NCBI RefSeq assembly: GCF_963966145.1
Contig: NC_091046.1
Span: forward strand, 20,646,001 to 20,710,000
From: Tenebrio molitor
Lineage: Eukaryota > Arthropoda > Insecta > Coleoptera > Tenebrionidae
Length of the DNA stretch: 64,000 nucleotides
Direction: 5' to 3'
The notes beneath the pieces are model-generated. The model searched no databases, had not been told where the DNA came from, and saw only the letters and a program-made list of their open reading frames with translations. The position numbers and the translations under genes were made by a program. Each line of letters starts with the position of its first letter. The first letter of the stretch is position 1. Positions 1 through 11,689 of this stretch are shown here, piece by piece.

Positions 1-280
1 AAAATATCTGGCCACAAATGAAAAATTTCTGAGTTCCCTAGAGGAAGAATTATAAATTATTATTGTAGGTTATGTCTGACCGGCGCTTGTGATGTGATGA
101 TTTCACCAATTTGACAATGAGAGATATCGAAGATTTGGGCTCTACTATCGTAGTTCAGGATACTCATAATTACAAATCCCGATCATTCACCATTTTGAGA
201 AAGTTTTACCTGGAAATTTGTTGAAAGTACATCGGATAATTTAGATAGTGTTGTGGACTATACAAAAAAAATAAATTATT

Positions 281-535
281 TGTTTCACAGTCTGGGACTG
301 GTTTACAAATCTATGAGGGGCATGATGACCAACTCAATAGACCGAGACCAATGGCTTAACGTGACTTCCGAATCACTAGATAGAATATAGCCTTTTTTTT
401 ATTTTTTTATTTTTTTAAATTTCGCCTTGGGTCGGAATCGAACGCGCGACCCTCGCGTTCCTGAGCCGAAACGGACTCCCTTAGGCTATATTCTGCCTAA
501 AAATTTGTTTCACAGTCTAGGACTGGTTTACAAAA
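281..535. repeat. Direct repeat pair flanking a SINE-like insert
   Basis: A segment of about 30 bases containing CACAGTCTRGGACTGGTTTA occurs at about 281-311 and again at 504-535. A third copy lies inverted at about 8393-8420. The interval between the first two holds the tRNA-like SINE candidate. The repeats do not directly abut that candidate, so they may be an older segmental duplication rather than its target duplication. Confidence 0.55.
380..500 (-). mobile_element. tRNA-derived SINE-like segment
   Basis: On the minus strand there is a good RNA polymerase III B box (GCGTTCGATTCC at about 434-445) preceded by an A-box-like TAGCCTAAGGGAG (about 479-491). After it comes an A-rich tail that reads as T runs on the plus strand at 392-417. 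This order is typical of a tRNA-derived SINE. A functional tRNA is unlikely because I cannot fold an acceptor stem or anticodon arm. The ends carry a short inverted repeat (AGAATATAGCC at about 381-391 against GGCTATATTCT at about 484-494). Confidence 0.5.
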
Positions 536-694
536 TTTCAAGTAAGTACCAATAATATTACAAGGGAAGTAGGAATTACTATTGCCTTAAAATTTGAAAA
601 TTGCAACTGCAGGACCGTTTCGCCCAGTTGCCGACTTCAACTGCGTTTCTGTCTTCAATCTCTGGGTTTGGCACAAAAAAACTCACTTCTACTC

Positions 695-905
695 TTTATG
701 ATACAGGGTCTATCAGAATTGGCGGACCAAAATAATACGGTGAAATCATCATCTTCTGGGAATACCTAATAGGAAAAATATTTTTTTAAATCCATCCTCA
801 TTGGATTTTAAAATAAGGACGTTTTTAATTGACCAATCGCGTGTAGATATAAAATTACCTTAAAAAATTATATTAGTAACTATCGAAACAAATTTGAGGC
901 TCACA
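695..905 (+). repeat. Interspersed repeat, copy A (unoccupied by the foldback element)
   Basis: This segment starts with a CAGGGTCT-type end and includes the piece TTGGCGGACCAAAATAA. It is a close match to 46128-46612. The second copy carries a 289-base foldback insertion that this one lacks, so this is the empty-site reference. Just downstream (about 912-950) is a stretch resembling the sequence before the 3' end of the Helitron near 16030. No coding potential was seen from 906 to 1506. Confidence 0.65.
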
Positions 906-1506
906 GCATGTTCACCTTTGACCAAGATAATTTTTGATATCTCGATATTTATTTAACACAAACCCAATTTTCGTTTTTTTTTTAAATATCAGATTTGAGG
1001 GATACTGGAAGTCACATGATAATTCTTGTCAGTCATCTTTTTAGTCTTTAGACAAGCAGTGATAAAATAGTAAAACTTCTCAAATTAATGAAAAAAATCT
1101 TTATACGTAGTGTGAACTTCTTGATAAACACTATACTTATTTGTACTATACAGTTAAACGAAGTCATAACCGAGAACAGCTACGACGGCATATTTAAAAC
1201 AAATGAAGCAGAAGATACACAAATCAAAATCAAAATCGACCTATCTGAGGACTTTTACGAATTTTTCTTATAATCCGAATTTGTATATTTTGTTGTTACC
1301 CAACCATTGTAGATAAAAAAGTAATAAATTGACAAATAAATAGAAAACTCTTTATCTTATGCACATACTTTAAGGGTAGAAGAAAAAGTACATATTTTGT
1401 TATTCAGTTCCAAGAAATTGTTTAAAAATTAACTATATTTAGAATGTTACTTTTCAGAATGCACGTTTCTGATATTCAAGGCAAATTGTCATTTATAATA
1501 TCATGA

Positions 1507-1660
1507 GTAGTCCAAATTATGTCAATTATTTTTCAAACTGGTCACGAATTATCAATTGTGCTTGGGAATTAATCCACGAGTGCGTCAGCACGAGTGAGAT
1601 TCGCAAGCACAATTGAATGAGTGAAACCAGTTTGAAAAATAGTCTACATAATTTGGACTA
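1507..1660. repeat. Foldback hairpin with C-GA-G tip (H1)
   Basis: Arms of about 60 bases pair across the unit (TAGTCCAAATTATGT against ACATAATTTGGACTA). The tip at 1575-1596 reads CAC, GA, GTGC, loop GTCA, GCAC, GA, GTG, so two GA dinucleotides face each other in an otherwise paired stem. The sequence from 1661 to 2153 shows nothing recognisable. Confidence 0.7.
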
Positions 1661-2153
1661 CAAGTTGTATTCGGAGGACTATTCTATGAACCAACTTTGG
1701 TAATTTGGCAGCAAATCGAAAGAAGAAATTAACCCAGAAATCGAAGAAAATGTTTCCAACAACACAAAAAAGACACGTGAGTCCATTTGGAAGCAATTCT
1801 CAAGGCTGCATTCATTTGTTAAAAATTATCGCTGGGATCACTAGTAGTATTACCGATACAATTTCCACGAGTGGGAATATTCCGTCCAATTTTTTGAAAC
1901 CATGGTAACAAATGTGTAAAATTGTGTTTTTATTGGTCCATTTTTAACAAATGACAGGTAAATGGAATAGTCAGTATAATTTTTAAAGAACTATTGTCAG
2001 AGAAAATATAGGTTCTCACGATCGATCCCTAACTTAAAAAAACTAGATATTTTGTTTCAGACAAAATACATTAAAAATTATTTAATTTAAAATTTAGAAA
2101 CGAAGGAATTCACATCCGCAAATAAATTAGCTAGGTTTTAAAGATGAGTAGTG

Positions 2154-2760
2154 AATTTTATAATATATTGGGATATAAGGTTAGTAGGTAACAGAATCGA
2201 GGAAGAGTTTGAAAAACTCCGTTATGGCACTTACTAACCGTATAGTCCACAATGTTTTTCGCACAATTGCTTAGGTATATGAAAAGAATTGATTTTGAAG
2301 TAATTTTTTTGACAGGAGTATTTTGAAAACATTAATGCCATTTAATGACTTATCTCAGTAGGTATCCGTGCCGTTATTTACTTACAGCCTTAAGGCTGGA
2401 AGTTCAACTTTTAGATTGTATCAACAACAATGGGAACAAGCTCCCGAGTGACTATAAATGATTGAAAATTATTTTGTTATGTTGGTAACACATTTGAAAT
2501 CTTTAGTTGGCAACATCGTTGACATGACACACGCAATTTTTAAAATTAAAACAAACGTCAAAAAAATTTAAATCGACAATGTACTTCGTGACTTAACCTA
2601 ACCTAAATAGAAATGATTGACAGATGATGCACGAGAAGACTTGCACTACCAACTGCATCAGTGTTGCCAATCCACTATTTTCCTTCAATCATTTATAGTC
2701 ACTCGGTATAACAACACGATTGTGCGAAAAAGATAATTAAATCATTACAAGTACCTACTC
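2154..2760 (+). repeat. Interspersed repeat, copy with insertions
   Basis: The segments at 2160-2220, 2315-2430 and 2707-2735 align in order with a shorter copy at 25775-26000. Relative to that copy, this one has extra sequence at about 2210-2312 and a palindromic MITE at 2444-2706. The pair therefore gives filled-site and empty-site views of the same ancestral repeat. Confidence 0.65.
2444..2706. mobile_element. Palindromic MITE (CCGAGTGACTATAAATGATT ends)
   Basis: The terminal inverted repeats are about 23 bases, CCGAGTGACTATAAATGATT on the left and its complement ending ATAGTCACTCGG on the right. The unit lies inside a repeat whose other copy (around 25976) lacks it. No open reading frame is present, so it is non-autonomous. 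Confidence 0.75.
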
Positions 2761-2831
2761 GATTTGAAAATGTAACATAAAATTTGTGATGTAGTACATC
2801 ATATTTAAGTTATATTATTCAAAGTACTTAC

Positions 2832-2981
2832 TAATACAGGGAGCAATATGGGATCGACTTTGTTGATATCCTTTAGCACAGCGGTTACAAGTGGTACCAA
2901 CTACACCATCTTTACAAGGACATTGTCCAGTAGCTTGATTGCATGTTCTGCCTGATGCTCCTATTGGGTGACAGTCACACG
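2832..2981 (-). CDS. Netrin, exon for the third laminin-type EGF domain
   Basis: The minus-strand translation contains CDCHPIGASGRTCN, CPCKDGVVGTTCNRCAKGY and QQSRSHIAPC. This is the cysteine pattern and near-exact signature of the third laminin EGF-like repeat of netrins, secreted axon-guidance cues that bind DCC/Frazzled and UNC5 receptors. The exon is 150 bases. It is preceded by an acceptor (AG at 2982-2983 on the minus strand) and followed by a GTAAGT donor (2826-2831). Both introns are in phase 1, matching the exon at 40481-40669 that carries the preceding domain. The NTR-domain exon expected downstream (below 2832) was not found. I cannot tell which netrin paralogue this is. Confidence 0.93.
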
Positions 2982-4067
2982 CTGTAACAATCAAATGTTG
3001 CTAGAGAACAGGTTTAATCAAAAGACTAACATAACTTTTGAGTACATGTTTGCAATAATAGATATTTATGCATTAATAAAGATATAAAACATGATTTTTC
3101 CCTGAGGTTTATAAGTCAACCGAGGGTAAAAACATGAATATCTCCCGTGGTGCATACAATATTATATTTTTTAGTATCTGCACTTAAAAGTTACAACTTT
3201 CTTAAAAATATTTTGCAGGGAAGATTGCGTGAATACGAGTATATGGTTGCTATAGTTTGCTTCTCATGAGTTTGTTGTAAACAATGTGGATGGCGAAAAA
3301 ATTTGAAATATCCCAAGGGAGTTATGAAGGGTTTTTCATAATGTGTATCTATGACGAAAAGAAACAATATCGTGTTGATAAAAAAATGAATAAATTCTCA
3401 TTGTAAAAATACACAAATTTCTGTTTAATATAGATTTATTTAATCTGTACCACCACCTAACATTAGAGATCACATACTACGCGGCGGAGTATATTTCCCT
3501 CTAGAGAAAAAATTCCCAGTTTTAAGGTAACATTTTTCAGATTAATTCTCTCCCACACCTTGGTCTTCCGGTTTGAATTGAAAATGATGTAGACACCCAT
3601 ACGTATCTAAAATCGTTATCAATCAAGTTGGATATACATATAATATGCAACAAAAATTAATAGTAGTGTTACAGTTGCTATATTAAAATTTTTGTCTTTG
3701 CTTGTCGACAGTTGTTAAGAATATTTAGTTTTTGTATCTAAAGAATATAGATAGAACTGCTACTTTAATCAGATTTATGGTAAATGTATTGACTTTATCA
3801 AGAAGTAGATACTTAATTAGTTATTAGCGTTAAGAAAAACTTTGAAAGCAGAAAAATAGAAAATCATTATACAGGGTTATTCACGAGCAACAATCGGCCT
3901 TACAAACATTGAAACGCCACCAGTTATACTTTTCATCGCCTTCCTGGATCATTTATATTTATTTAAAACAATTTCAAACATTGTTGGTTTCAGTTTTTTT
4001 TTTATTTGACATGAAGTTGACATCTAAATAAATGGTTAGGTTATTTTTATTTAATCACAAATATAAT
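2982..4067. other. Start of the large netrin intron, no feature recognised
   Basis: This is AT-rich intronic sequence next to the netrin exon. I saw no convincing coding region, TIR pair or RNA gene. Confidence 0.6.
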
Positions 4068-4239
4068 GGGTATTTTTTAAATTTGGCGTCGAAGTAGGCA
4101 TTGGAGAGTCGATTGAGATCGCATCACTCCTGTAAAGCGTAAGATTTAAACAGCTGATCCGTGATCCGTAACCTGTATAGTGCGTTCACAATCGACAGTT
4201 CAACGCCTACTTCGACGCCAAATTTAAAAAAAAACACCC
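4068..4239. mobile_element. Palindromic MITE, family P1 copy 1
   Basis: The ends read GGGTATTTTTTAAATTTGGC and GCCAAATTTAAAAAAAAACACCC and continue as an inverted repeat through GTCGAAGTAGGC. The internal segment CAGCTGATCCGT and the GTGCGTTCACAATCGA block recur in the copy at 5241-5419. There is no coding capacity. Confidence 0.7.
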
Positions 4240-4482
4240 GTTATTTTAGGTTTGATAGATGTCACGTAACGACAACTGAAAATTGTCCTAATAAAAGCAG
4301 TCTTGGATTCATTAAAAAATAAAAAGATCAACTGGTATCTACTCGTTTGAAAAATATTTATGTTTATTCGATTGCGTCGGGACGTTGTTAGGCCCATTAT
4401 TACTTGTGAATCCCTGTATTCAGGTTTTCTCACAAGAAACCATAACAATGTTAAAAATTTGTTGTCCGATTTCAGTAGGTAT

Positions 4483-5222
4483 AATTCATTCAATTTCGTA
4501 ATGACGAACTAGCTGCAACTTTTTTTTTTTTTTGTTAGATTTTTTTACAAAATAAATACAAATTAGACAGTTGGCAAGGATTTAAATTGTCATATTATTG
4601 TCACTGCCAAAATGAATGAATTTCCAAAACGGAATAGAGCATCAGTAAGCAAGCAGACGAAGCAGCACATTTTAAAGGCTTTCAACAAAATAAAAGAAAT
4701 AACTCATGGAGATAATGGAAACGTAAATACGTAAAGTGAAAAATTGTAGAAGCAGTGCCGGATATTTTTTCGGTAAACTCTAATCTAAAATAAAAGTCTC
4801 CGTAAGTGCTGTACAGGTATCACTCCCAGAAGTATACATAATTAAATGAATGACAAGGACAAGGTTTATGGGAAACTTTAGCATTCATGACATATCCCCA
4901 ATTATTGTTAATTTGGCTGAATATTCCGATTCGGACTTAGAAAACAGCGACGATGACAAGGATGAATAGGGAAATGCAAAATTATTTCATTGTTAGGTTC
5001 AACTGCTCTTTGTTTAGTGTAACTTTGCCCAGGTTTTTTTTTTCAAAATAATTAAATACATTTAATTTCACTAAACTTTGACTGGGAACAGTTTTGACAA
5101 AACAAATAACGTGATCCATAACCCAACTTTTTAAAAGCCCAAATTCGCGGTAAAAAGGTGTGTTCATAAGACAAAAGTTACTAAATTTAGTAACTCTAGT
5201 TCGTCATTACAAAAATGAATTG
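4483..5222. mobile_element. TIR element of about 740 bases, unassigned
   Basis: ATTCATTCAATTTCGTAATG followed by ACGAACTAG on the left is mirrored by CTAGTTCGTCATTACAAAAA and TGAATT on the right. The interior carries no recognisable transposase. Small frames inside show no known domain. It lies between the two family P1 palindromes. Confidence 0.6.
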
Positions 5223-5240
5223 ATTATAACAAAAATGTCT

Positions 5241-5419
5241 GGTGCTCATTTAAATTTACGGTCAAAATTGGCGTTGAACTGTCAATTGTGAACGCACTAC
5301 TCGTGTAAAAACACAAACAACGGTAAAATGTAAACAGCTGATCCGTAATTCATAATCCGTAGTGGTTTCACAATCGATTCTTCAACGCCAACTTTGACCG
5401 AAAATTTTAATGAACACCC
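5241..5419. mobile_element. Palindromic MITE, family P1 copy 2
   Basis: The arms GGTCAAAATTGGCGTTGAAC and GTTCAACGCCAACTTTGACC bracket the same internal blocks as copy 1 at 4068-4239, including CAGCTGATCCGT. Confidence 0.7.
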
Positions 5420-5440
5420 GATATAATTAAATAAGTACAT

Positions 5441-5640
5441 AAACTCGGTACAGGTTGCAAAAACACACTTGTCATTTGCAACAGCACTTTTATGGCATTA
5501 GTCATTTGAAATGACTTTAAAACTGTACTTATATGGAAAATATTCAACCCAAACTATGATTTTCTGGTCCCTTTGTGTCTTTATTTGGTTCAGAAATATG
5601 AAAAAAATGCCGTTGTGTCTTTGCAAACTGTACCGAGTTT
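5441..5640. repeat. Palindromic repeat with AAACTCGGTACAG ends
   Basis: AAACTCGGTACAGGTTGCAA at the left is the near-complement of TTTGCAAACTGTACCGAGTT at the right. The central part contains a second inverted pair, AGTCATTTGAAATGACT. It has no coding capacity and is probably a MITE. Confidence 0.6.
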
Positions 5641-5645
5641 AGGTC

Positions 5646-6015
5646 CTACTATGGTGGCCAAAAAATTTTAGCCGTTACTATCTTGACATTCCCATAAATT
5701 GTAAATAACTCTTTAGAAACCGTAACCCCACTTTCGATTCTTGTCATTTTGACAATCAATTTAAACTGTTTAAAGCTCAGATATTCGAAAAATCCGACAT
5801 GAATGAACAAAATTAGAGCAGTCGTACATAGATAATCTGAGGTAAACGTTCTGTGTAGTAGAAATGACAAAATAATTTCGAGTTTTGAAATTTACCACCC
5901 AGAAAATAAGGTTCATAATTAAGACGGTAATCATGATGACAATAAAGTACGGATTACAATTTTTTTTTTTTAATTGACAGACAATGACGGCCAAAATTTA
6001 AAATTTTTTGGTGCT
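5646..6015. mobile_element. MITE with CTACTATGGTGGCC ends
   Basis: The left end CTACTATGGTGGCCAAAAAA is mirrored by GACGGCCAAAATTTAAAATT and TTTTTTGG on the right. The TATGG start resembles the Tc1-like ends at 30623 and 31021, so a distant relationship is possible. Confidence 0.5.
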
Positions 6016-7168
6016 TGTGTTTTCGTGATCGAATGACGTAGTTTCATCAGTTGTCAAATTATACAATACACGGATTGAGTTACAAAGAGGATTTTTTTTT
6101 TTAATTTTACAGAAAAAGTCACTCTTGATAAAATGATCTGCTTGTTTTCAGGCTTCTAAAGCAATTTTCATTTTTGTAAGTAAGTAAGCCAATATTTATG
6201 AAATTTTGCAAAGAACAATGATTTTACATTGTGAACAACTTTTCTTAATGACATTTTGCCGTAGGTAGTACAGAACAGCTACTTTACCTAAACCACCAAG
6301 GCCTCCTTGATTTGAAACAATCGAAGATTAGTTTCGAGCCAAGCAGGGCTTAATCCCCAAATATGAAATTCTTCAAAAAATTATTGTCAATCATACTTCT
6401 TTGTAATTCAATTCGTGGGCATACTGTATAAGGTGATCAAGAAAGATTTTTTCAGTTTGCAATATAATTAAGAACATTTTTTTATTTGGCTATTTGCAAC
6501 ACTGCAACCGTATATGTTTAGTTTATTTATTTGACAGATATCTGACGTAACATTAACAGCCGCAAAGTGGTAGGTTATAATGAGAGTAAAAATTTACTGT
6601 AAAAAGAAATTAAATTTGAAATACAGAACAATTATCTAAAAATTAAATAAAGAAAATGCTCGAAGTGGCTCCCATTTTGCTTTTAAACATAAATTAACTT
6701 TTCTTTTTAGGCTCTCGAAGAGATTCTCCAGCATGTTTAATTTAATTTGAAATGTCAAATGTTACTTGTCAGTCTCAAGCCGTGTAGGTACAAGCGAAAA
6801 TTACTCTAGTTGTACCATTTAAAAATAAAGTTCAGTATTACCAACTCGAACACGCAGTGGTGTGAATTTTGTTTTAATAAACAGCTGTTTTTAGAACAAA
6901 CCAGGGAAAGTTTTGTCTACATGATGATTTTTACTTTAAATTACTAACTTAATTTATAACAATGATATGATAATCAAAGTGAAGTTGTATATCTGAAGTA
7001 AAAACATACCAATTAAAAAAAGTAAAAGAAAGAGAAAACTATCCTGCTTCACTGCAACTTTTTTTAATATTCGTTACTATAAAAAAATAATTTATTGAAG
7101 ACTAAATGCCGTTGAAATAAGTTAGACGGAGATGTTATTGGCGTTTGCAACAAAATGGTAATAGTAAT
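6016..7168. other. Intronic stretch, nothing recognised
   Basis: No reading frame with a recognisable domain and no convincing TIR pair was seen. Confidence 0.5.
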
Positions 7169-7265
7169 TATACACCAAGGTATAGAAGACATTTTTTTAA
7201 GCCGAGGTAGCTTCGAGGGGAATAAAGAAGCGAGGCTTAAAATTGTCTTCTCTACCGTGGTGTAT
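7169..7265. repeat. Foldback hairpin with C-GA-G tip (H2)
   Basis: TATACACCAAGGTATAGAAG pairs with the complement ending CTCTACCGTGGTGTATA. AAGCC-GA-G at 7199 faces C-GA-GGCTT at 7231, with a GCTTC/GAAGC stem inside. The right arm and its downstream TTCACTACTAG recur at 14060-14110. Confidence 0.6.
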
Positions 7266-7464
7266 ATATTTTTCTTTTCACTACTAGATACGTTAAAACC
7301 CTTTCTAATAATAATTAAATTTGTTTGTCCGATGCGACGATCCAAGTTCTCATTTTTCAACGGTTGCTATGAAAATTGAAAATCGTCTGTCTACGTTAAC
7401 CAATAAAATCAAAGAAAATCTTTCGTTGCTAGGTGACGGCTGTTCATTATTAACCACTGGTTAA

Positions 7465-7562
7465 TAATGAAAAATTATTAACTAGTAGGAGAGAAATTCT
7501 ACTTCTGGGTTCAGTTCGAGAGTCAATAATGACGCCTTCTAAGACTAGTAGTGAAAAAATAT
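7465..7562. repeat. Inverted repeat partner of 14090-14195
   Basis: The segment GGAGAGAAATTCTACTTCTG and its flanks, about 100 bases, recur in inverse orientation at 14090-14195. There, a hairpin-like insert separates blocks that are adjacent here. The function is unknown. From 7566 to 8392 I saw nothing recognisable. Confidence 0.6.
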
Positions 7563-8660
7563 TTTTAGAATCTACTGTAACAATTTACTACAATGTCCTC
7601 GTAGTATTTTTTTTTTTTAATTTTCATATTTTTAATAATAAAATCTTATTTAAAAGTATCATCCGATATTTCTTCTTTTGTTTTTTTTTTTTTTCATTTT
7701 ATTTGACAAATATATAAGTGCAATTCATTCACCGACATTTCTAAAGGTGACTGGATTACAAATGTTTTTGATCACACGATATTTTTAGTCAATTTATTTT
7801 AATTTTTTGTTTTGTGAAGTCGGACAATAAATAACGGAGTTATAGCGTTTTTATGACAGTCTGTATAAGGCAGAACTTTAATTTTATAAAATGTTCGATT
7901 TCCCAAAAAAACTAGAAGGTACGTATGTAATGTATGTATACCTTAGACAAGCATTAACAAAATAATAAGCTTATCAACAAGCGTTGGTCACAGACACTGT
8001 GAGAGCATCTAAACTCCAGCTTAACGCATTATTCCCAGTCGTGTCCAACTATTACGTACTGGAAAAGCGGCAAATTTGTTGTACGTTACAAAATTCATTC
8101 TGTCTTACTCGCTCCAACTTTCTAAACCTTCTGAAACCATTATAAAATATATCAGATTGATGGCCAAAGGAAAAGCGTGAACAAGCATATCATAAAACGA
8201 TTAGTACGAATAAGTTTAAAATCCAGGTGTGAACTTGAAGACGCATAAAAAATAACTACATTTTATTTTACAAATCCGTTTTCAGCTGTTATTTCTGTAT
8301 CATTGGAAATACAAATGATAAAATCGGTTAAAATAATAATATTTTTAACTTAATAATAAAATTAGCACAAAATACTGTAGACTTAAACAGTAAACCAGTC
8401 CTAGACTGTAGAAACAAATTTATTTATCACATGATAAGATGTTCCAACTACACAATATAAATAAATACATTTCTAGAAATCTTAAAATTTAGAATTATTT
8501 AATTAGTAATTTAATAGTAATGTGCTTTTTCATCATTAAGTCATGGTTATATGTTATATCAATTCGGTATTTATTCACGAATAATACTATACTGGGTGAT
8601 TCAGATTGGTATTCGCGCCCCTAAATCTTTTTTGTTTTAAGAAAAAACGATAGCAATATA

Positions 8661-9432
8661 AAGTCCATTCGTTTTAATAAACAATTGTCAATGTCAAAAA
8701 TTCTTATAAGACCGGACTGTACCACCCCAGATTCCCCAGAATATCGTATTTATGGACCGGATGTATAATGGTTTTTACACTAGATATTTATTGAGGTTAT
8801 GTATATGTTGCGCTTTGACGTTTTTCTATCGCAATTACACAAATCACAATAATAATGTCATATCCAGCGACCCGTACGCAAGTACCTACAGAAAAATGAT
8901 ATCTGTTAAGACCTTGCACATCAAAAGCAATGTTATGATGTTTAATGATTCTTAAAAGTGAGTTGCGTCTTCAAACTTAGCAAGGAGAAATGAAGGTTTG
9001 TACGGAATATTTACTTGAAATCCAATAAATCGGGAAATGTGAACGGTTAAATAAAATGTGGATTAAAAGATAAAAGACAAAAATTAGTTTAATATTAGAA
9101 AAATGAAAAAACTAGGTTACTTCAAAAATATGAGCAGTTTTCTCGCAAATTTCTTTCATCGACATTCATGGTTTTTCCGTCTCCAATTCTTTGCAGTATC
9201 GAACTACTGCCACCTTTTCACGTTGAAGAAGCCCTGACCTGTACCCCTTTTACGTGAAGCCATTCTTGTTTTGAATTTTATATTACACAAGTCTTGCGCA
9301 TGTCAAAAGGACGAAATTTGGCTGACACTCAGAGATGCCAAGATTGATTTATGAAATAACTAGGGTTGACATTTTGGCAAGTCTACCACCTTGACAACAT
9401 TTTGACAATTGTTTATTAAAACGAATGGACTT
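8661..9432. mobile_element. Nested TIR element inside the left arm of 8592-11374
   Basis: The ends AAGTCCATTCGTTTTAATAA and TTATTAAAACGAATGGACTT are perfect inverted repeats flanked by TA (8659-8660 and 9433-9434). The undisturbed right arm of the host element reads straight through the equivalent point, which proves the insertion order. On the minus strand near 9150-9260 a broken frame begins MASRKRGTGQGF and, after a shift, gives REKVAVVRYCKELETEK. This looks like the N-terminus of a transposase I cannot name. Confidence 0.85.
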
Positions 9433-9696
9433 TATTTGTAAATCGCTTGTGAAACTACAATAGATGATGTTGTTAAATCTTCTCTACGATGACATATGTC
9501 AAAGTTAAGACAGTCAACTTTTTTTTTTAAATAGTACACTATACATTTCTTAGCCTATTCTTGTAAAGCTTTTTTCTCTACATTTAAATGTGTAAAAAAA
9601 GTTGACACTTAGATCAGAAAAAAATCGAGAAAAATAATAAAATATGATTTCATTTATTCGAAAGCGTTATTTTCTAAAAAGAGCTAGTTAGCCAAA

Positions 9697-10998
9697 CATT
9701 TGTAAATTCGCATCATGTTGGTTTCCTGCATGTCACTATTTACAAGACAACCACGTAGCCAAAAAATAAAATTATTTGACCTTGTTTGTTTTCAACCCTC
9801 GGGTGCGACTCGGCCAGAAAACTGACTGACTCGGACGAAATACCAAATCCATACTGAATTTACTATGCTAAATTCGCGTTATGTTGATTCCCTGTATCTC
9901 ACTATTTTAAGAATTACATAGCCAAAAATAAAATTATTTGACCGTGAAATACCCGATCATCCTGAATTTACTTTATTCGAATATTAGAATTTAAACTTAT
10001 TCGAATTTTACATAGTCACCTATTCAAATATTCGAATAATTCGAATAGGATTCCCAAGACTGACATGTCATTCATGCACTATCAAAATTCAACTACATAT
10101 TTTCATCGTGTATGCATTCAAAGCGGTATAGTCAGGAAGAAGTTAGGTTTCGAAGCCAGATGTTATATCATAGATATTTATTTAAATGTAGGTTATAACC
10201 AAGATAACTCTATAAACTGGTACGCCGTCTCGCCGCCATTTTGTGATTTAATTTTGGGACCAGATGACAGTTTGTATATAATCTACTAGATGGCGAAACC
10301 ATTCCAAGGACTGTCATCAAGCTGTCACTTTGTTACGTCCCGCCAAACTAAAATTAAATATTTTTCATTGTTGTCTGTCTTTTTATAAAAAGAAACCATG
10401 AAGAAGTGTTCTATTTCTGGATACATTAAAATCCTGAATACAGACCTCTCAATATTTCAGGTTCCTTCGGTAAATTTTAGAAAGTTAGCGTCTTAAAACC
10501 TCGATGTCTGTAATTCTTGCATCGTTTTACTCCGAAATGTTCAAGTTCCACGACGAAATTCCGATTCGGTGCGGGTTTGCTGTGATTCTTCATATTTGCG
10601 TGTGTAAAAACGAATTTAGAGGAAAGTTAGCGTCTTAAAACCTTGATTTCTGTAATTCTTGCATCGTTTTATGCAACATTCATATTTTTCAGATATGTAA
10701 TGAAATCAAAGCTATTATAAACAATCTTTAAATTTATTTGAATTATTTTACGTTAACAGCACAAAGTCCAATACATATCTCAAACATTGTTAATGTGGAA
10801 CTCGCCAGTCCCCAACCCGCTCCCCGCAATCCACACTGTCACTCCAAGAACTGTCATTATTGACAGTCCTTCGAAAGCTGGCGACATCTACCGACTTTTT
10901 ATCTTGCCCCTTAATTTGAAACAAACGTTTCCTAATAAGTTCGTCTACCAGTCTATAGAGTTATCTTGGTTATAACATAGCTATTTCTTTAAATGTAG
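9697..10998. repeat. Internal repeats of the 8592-11374 element
   Basis: Three repeat pairs are visible. Two direct copies of about 75 bases ending AAAATAAAATTATTTGACC lie at 9697-9780 and 9868-9942. GAAAGTTAGCGTCTTAAAAC with its downstream block occurs at about 10480 and 10622. TTATAACCAAGATAACTCTA at 10193 is inverted at about 10951-10976. The arrangement suggests further decayed elements nested in this transposon. Confidence 0.6.
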
Positions 10999-11689
10999 GC
11001 ACTTTAATAATTGAGGCTATTAATGTCAAAATTCAATTGTCTCCATGGCTAACTAGCTCTTTTTAGAAAATAACACTTTCGAATAAATAAACGAATTTTT
11101 TTTTTTTTCGATTTTTTCCTATTGCAAGTGTAAACTTTTTTTACACATTCAAATGTAGAAAAAAAGCTTTACAAGAATACACTAAGAAATGTATAATGTA
11201 CTATTAAAAAAAAAGGTTGACTGTCTTAACTTTGACATATGTCATCGTAGAGAAGATTTGACAACGTCATCTGTTGTAGTTTCATAAGTGATTTACAAAT
11301 ATATATGGTTTGCTATACTTTTTTCTCAAAATAAAAAAGATATAGGGGCGCGAATACCAATCTGAATCACCCGGTATACAGGCTGACGGCGCTGACGCTG
11401 ACGCTGTATCTTACTTATTCTTTATCCGATTTAAATAAATGACTAATCAAGTGAAATAGTAAAAAAAACACTTCATTATTATCCTATTCGATATTTTTTT
11501 CGACATCTATTTTTTGACAGACGATAGCCAACTTTTTTTTTCAAATTACACACTCTATATATTTTTTTATTCGTTCTAATAGAAGAATCTTCTTCTGAAT
11601 ATTCGTACATTAACAGAAAAAACAAAAAATGTATTTTAATTGAAAAAAATTGAAAATCAAAAATCAAATTTGTAAACAATACAAAATCT

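Larger units (their letters stand above)
8592..11374. mobile_element. 2.8 kb TIR DNA transposon, non-autonomous
   Basis: The left end CTGGGTGATTCAGATTGGTA matches the complement of the right end (CCGGGTGATTCAGATTGGTA), with TA on both sides as a target duplication. The inverted repeats run about 330 bases. The right arm (11045-11374) is continuous. The left arm is split by the nested element at 8661-9432 and resumes at 9433-9700. No transposase was recognised inside. TA targets and GGGTGATTCAG ends suggest the Tc1/mariner superfamily, but that is inference. Confidence 0.85.

Noticed and set aside
430..500. Possible tRNA gene on the minus strand
   Set aside because: A good B box is present, but the acceptor and anticodon stems do not fold convincingly and an A-rich tail follows, so a SINE fits better.
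1088..1273. Short plus-strand frame beginning MKKIFIRSVNFLINTI
   Set aside because: It has a hydrophobic start like a signal peptide, but there is no homologous motif and no splice or promoter context, and similar frames occur by chance in AT-rich DNA.
9697..9945. CRISPR-like array
   Set aside because: Only two long direct copies occur, the spacing is irregular, and this is eukaryotic DNA.
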